Positions 4,692 to 7,152 of a DNA stretch of 7,152 nt are shown piece by piece. How positions within the stretch are numbered: position 1 is the stretch's first letter; each line of letters starts with the position of its first letter. The position numbers were made by a program, and so were the translations under genes. A model generated the notes under the pieces. The model was given only the letters and a program-made list of their open reading frames with translations. It did no database searches and was not told where the DNA came from. Source of the stretch: CAZAQB01 sp964487155 (lineage in GTDB: Bacteria > Pseudomonadota > Gammaproteobacteria > Nitrococcales > Nitrococcaceae); contig CAZAQB010000165.1 of NCBI GenBank assembly GCA_964487155.1, positions 1 through 7,152 on the forward strand. The letters are read 5' to 3'.

Positions 4692-6958
4692 GCAATGTAT
4701 TCAATGTCAGCCGGCGCGACTTCCTCAAGCTCAGCGGCGGCGGCAGCCTGGTGCTCGGCGCCAGCCTGGTGCCCGGCACCACCCTGCTGGACGCCCTGAT
4801 GGCGCCGGCCCAGGCGGCCTCCGGCGACGGCGGGCTGGCCCCCAGCGTGTATCTCGCCATCGCGCCGGACGGCGCCGTGACGGTCACCGTGCACCGCTCG
4901 GAGATGGGCCAGGGCATCCGCACCGGGCTGCCCCAGATCGTGGCCGACGAGCTGGAGGCGGACTGGTCCCGGGTGTCCGTGGCCCAGGCCGATGGCGATC
5001 CCAAATACGGCTCCCAGAACACCGACGGCTCGCGCAGCATCCGTAATTTCTACCAGGCCATGCGCGAGGCCGGCGCCAGTGCCCGGCAGATGCTGGAGCA
5101 GGCCGCCGCCAAGCGCTGGGAGGTGGACGCCGCCGACTGCCGGGCCGAGAAGCACCGGGTGGTGCATGGCCCCAGCGGCCGCAGCCTGGCCTTCGGCGAG
5201 CTGGTGGCGGACGCGTCGAAGCTGCCGGTGCCGGAGGCCTCGACCCTGAGCTTCAAGACTCCGGAGCAGCGCCGGCTGGTGGGCAAGGAACTGCCCATCG
5301 TCGACCTGCAGGACATCACCCACGGCCGCGCCGTGTACGGAATCGACCTGCAAGTGGAGGGCATGAAGCACGCCTCCATCGAGCGCTGCCCGGTGCTCTA
5401 CGGCACGGTGAAGAGCTACGACGACGCCGAGGCCCTGAAGGTGCCCGGCGTGGAGCAGGTGGTAGAGATCCCCGCGCTTCAGGCGCCGCCCCAGTTCAAG
5501 CCCTGGGGCGGGCTGGCGGTGATCGCCTCCAACACCTGGGCCGCCCAGCAGGGCCGCAAGAAGCTCAAGATCCAGTGGGACTACGGCGCCAACGCCTCCT
5601 ACGACTCCGAGGCCTACCGCAAGAGCCTGCTGGAGACCGCCCGCCAGCCCGCCAAGGTGGTGCGGGAGCGGGGCGATGCCTCCGGTACGCTGTCGCAAGC
5701 CGAGCGGGTGGTGAAGGCCGACTACTACGCCCCCCTCATGTCCCAGGCGCCCATGGAGCCGATGGCGGCGGTGGCCCGGGTGGACGCCGACACCTGCGAG
5801 GCCTGGGCCTGCACCCAGCGGCCGCAGGCGGCCATGGCTACCGTGGCCGGGGTGCTGGGCATCCCCGAGGAGAACGTCACGGTGCACGTGAGCCTGCTGG
5901 GGGGTGGCTTCGGGCGCAAGTCCAAGGCGGATTTCATCGCCGAGGCGGCGTTTCTGGCACGCGAGGTGGGCGCGCCGGTGAAGGTCACCTGGACCCGGGA
6001 GGACGATACCCGCCACGGCTACTACCACAGCGTCAGCGCCCAGCATGCCGAGGCCGCCCTGGATGCCAAGGGCCGGCCCACCGCCTGGCTGCAGCGCACC
6101 GTGTTCCCGCCAATCGTCAGCACCTTCGCGGCGGACGCCCGCCACGCCGGGGCGCTGGAGATGGGCCTGGGCTTCGTCGACATGCCCTGGGACGTCGCCA
6201 ACCTGCGCCTGGAGAACGGCGCCGCCAAGGCCCATGTGCGTATCGGCTGGCTGCGCTCGGTGGCCAATGTCTACCACGCCTTCGCCACCTGCAGCTTCGC
6301 CGACGAGCTGGCGCACGCCGCCGGCCGCGATCCCCTGGAGTACCTGCGGGAGCTGATCGGCGCAGACCGTCACATCGACATCGCCGCCGAGACCAGCGAG
6401 GCACCGGCCAACTACGGCGAGTCGCTGGAGCGCTACCCGGTGGACACCGCCCGGCTGCGGGGTGTGCTGGATCGGGTGGCGGAGCGCGGCGAGTGGGGCC
6501 GCAAGGTGCCCGACGGCCACGGCCTCGGCATCGCCTGCCACCGCAGCTTCCTCACCTATACCGCGGCGCTGGTGGAGGTGGCCGTGGACGGCGAGGGCAA
6601 CATTCGGGTGCCGCGTGTGGATCTCGCCATCGACTGCGGGGTGATCGTCAACCCCGACCGGGTGCGCGCCCAGATGGAGGGCTCGGTGATCTACGGCCTG
6701 AGCGGTGCCCTGTTCAGCGAGATCACCGCCAAGCAGGGGCGCATCCAGCAGAGCAACTTCCACGATTACCGGGTGCCGCGCATCGACGATGCCCCCGAGG
6801 TTCGGGTGCACCTGATGGACAGTCAGGCCAGCCCCACCGGGGTCGGCGAGCCCGGCGTGCCGCCGGTCGCCCCGGCGCTCGCCAACGCCGTGTTCGCCGC
6901 CACCGGCAAGCGGGTCCGGGAGCTGCCCATCACGGCGGAGCGGCTGGCGGCGGCCTGA
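4688..6958 (+). CDS. iorB: Molybdopterin-binding large subunit of a xanthine oxidase-family hydroxylase (isoquinoline 1-oxidoreductase beta type), Tat-exported
   Basis: Catalytic subunit that hydroxylates an aldehyde or aromatic N-heterocycle using water, probably with molybdopterin cytosine dinucleotide. Seen: 756 residues, full length for the family. The N-terminus has a twin-arginine signal SRRDFLK (8-14) followed by a hydrophobic stretch and AQAAS (41-45), a likely cleavage zone. Further family marks are HRSEMGQGI (69-77), SIRNFYQAMREAG (117-129), APMEPMAAV (354-362), the glycine-rich cofactor loop GGGFGRK (405-411), and GVGEPGVPP (718-726) with the catalytic Glu721. The residue before APMEP is Gln where many relatives, as I recall them, have His. 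There is no heme motif and no FAD domain, so electrons must leave through an acceptor not encoded here. The start is fixed by the ATGA overlap and the Tat motif. No XdhC-type maturation gene is visible. The natural substrate cannot be read from the sequence. Confidence 0.92.
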   Translation: MSNVFNVSRRDFLKLSGGGSLVLGASLVPGTTLLDALMAPAQAASGDGGLAPSVYLAIAPDGAVTVTVHRSEMGQGIRTGLPQIVADELEADWSRVSVAQADGDPKYGSQNTDGSRSIRNFYQAMREAGASARQMLEQAAAKRWEVDAADCRAEKHRVVHGPSGRSLAFGELVADASKLPVPEASTLSFKTPEQRRLVGKELPIVDLQDITHGRAVYGIDLQVEGMKHASIERCPVLYGTVKSYDDAEALKVPGVEQVVEIPALQAPPQFKPWGGLAVIASNTWAAQQGRKKLKIQWDYGANASYDSEAYRKSLLETARQPAKVVRERGDASGTLSQAERVVKADYYAPLMSQAPMEPMAAVARVDADTCEAWACTQRPQAAMATVAGVLGIPEENVTVHVSLLGGGFGRKSKADFIAEAAFLAREVGAPVKVTWTREDDTRHGYYHSVSAQHAEAALDAKGRPTAWLQRTVFPPIVSTFAADARHAGALEMGLGFVDMPWDVANLRLENGAAKAHVRIGWLRSVANVYHAFATCSFADELAHAAGRDPLEYLRELIGADRHIDIAAETSEAPANYGESLERYPVDTARLRGVLDRVAERGEWGRKVPDGHGLGIACHRSFLTYTAALVEVAVDGEGNIRVPRVDLAIDCGVIVNPDRVRAQMEGSVIYGLSGALFSEITAKQGRIQQSNFHDYRVPRIDDAPEVRVHLMDSQASPTGVGEPGVPPVAPALANAVFAATGKRVRELPITAERLAAA

Positions 6959-6977
6959 GCCGGCGCCGCTGGCCGCC
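6949..6977. terminator. Possible bidirectional hairpin between convergent genes
   Basis: GGCGGCC (6949-6955) pairs with GGCCGCC (6971-6977) across the hydroxylase stop codon, and the loop contains the palindrome CGGCGCCG (6961-6968). It lies between the convergent hydroxylase and TonB-like genes, where a shared terminator would be useful. There is no T-run on either strand and the area is very GC-rich, so this is weak. Confidence 0.3.
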
Positions 6978-6986
6978 GCCCGCCTC

Positions 6987-7152
6987 TCAGCGCAGCTGGA
7001 AGGCCACCGGCACCACCAGCTCCAGCCTTTGCAGGGCCAGGTCCTCGGGCATGGCCGGCAGCGGTGCGGCCCGCTGGATCATAGCCAGCACTTCCTGGTC
7101 CAGCGCGGCATGGCCGGTGCTGCGGCGCAGGCGATACTCCAGCACACGCCCC
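6987..7152 (-). CDS. TonB-family energy transducer, C-terminal domain (5' end cut by window)
   Basis: Translating the minus strand to the TGA at 6989-6987 gives 54 residues in one open frame. They show typical TonB C-terminal features: EYRLRRSTGHAALDQEVLAM, then a helix leading into IQRAAPLPAMPEDL, and a final strand LELVVPVAFQLR. In the family this domain touches the TonB box of outer-membrane transporters and passes on energy from ExbB/ExbD. The N-terminal membrane anchor and Pro-rich linker lie beyond the right edge. The gene converges on the hydroxylase, with 28 bp between the stop codons, so it belongs to another transcription unit. This frame is short but the motif order is distinctive. 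Confidence 0.85.
   Translation of the reverse strand, partial: GRVLEYRLRRSTGHAALDQEVLAMIQRAAPLPAMPEDLALQRLELVVPVAFQLR

Noticed and set aside
4640..6811. 723-codon open frame on the minus strand opposite the hydroxylase large subunit
   Set aside because: It is antisense to a gene with clear family motifs, is rich in His, Gly and Ala as expected for a shadow of GC-rich codons, and has no recognisable domain.
1..7152. CRISPR array, insertion sequence, tRNA or phage genes
   Set aside because: No regularly spaced repeats, transposase or integrase motifs, terminal repeats or tRNA-like cloverleaf were seen.

Overview
This window is GC-rich chromosomal DNA from a proteobacterium, most likely a gammaproteobacterium. 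The evidence is the gene types: a di-heme periplasmic peroxidase, a Tat-exported molybdenum hydroxylase and a TonB C-terminus. I cannot name the species. Strong GC at third codon positions creates many long antisense shadow ORFs, which were left out. Every identification rests on reading motifs by eye; no database was searched.

Left block, minus strand (1-2648). A di-heme cytochrome c peroxidase of the CcpA/MauG family is followed by a membrane sensor protein whose start overlaps the peroxidase stop (TGATG). The sensor has two membrane segments around a helical periplasmic domain that resembles a DAHL-type sensor, then a degenerate dimerisation region and an ATPase domain. At the place where a histidine kinase of this type normally has its phospho-accepting His, it has Asp. 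The peroxidase lacks the loop His that keeps classical bacterial peroxidases inactive when oxidised. Together they look like a periplasmic peroxide or redox module with its own membrane sensor. Any response regulator would lie off the left edge.

Middle (2649-3304). About 650 bp between divergent genes holds no convincing gene. It has two AT-rich patches that could carry promoters, a perfect GC palindrome in the presumed peroxidase leader, and a small hairpin just before the first rightward gene.

Right block, plus strand (3305-6958). Two small VanZ-like or VanZ/YjdF-like membrane proteins overlap by 4 bp. A hairpin and 56 bp separate them from a two-gene molybdenum hydroxylase of the isoquinoline 1-oxidoreductase type: a [2Fe-2S] subunit and a Tat-exported molybdopterin subunit overlapping by 4 bp. 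The small subunit has no export signal and probably travels folded with the large one to the periplasm.

Right edge (6987-7152). A convergent minus-strand gene, cut by the window, encodes the C-terminal domain of a TonB-type energy transducer. The most novel points are the coupled peroxidase plus pseudo-kinase-like sensor, and the unusual combination of heme ligands in the peroxidase.
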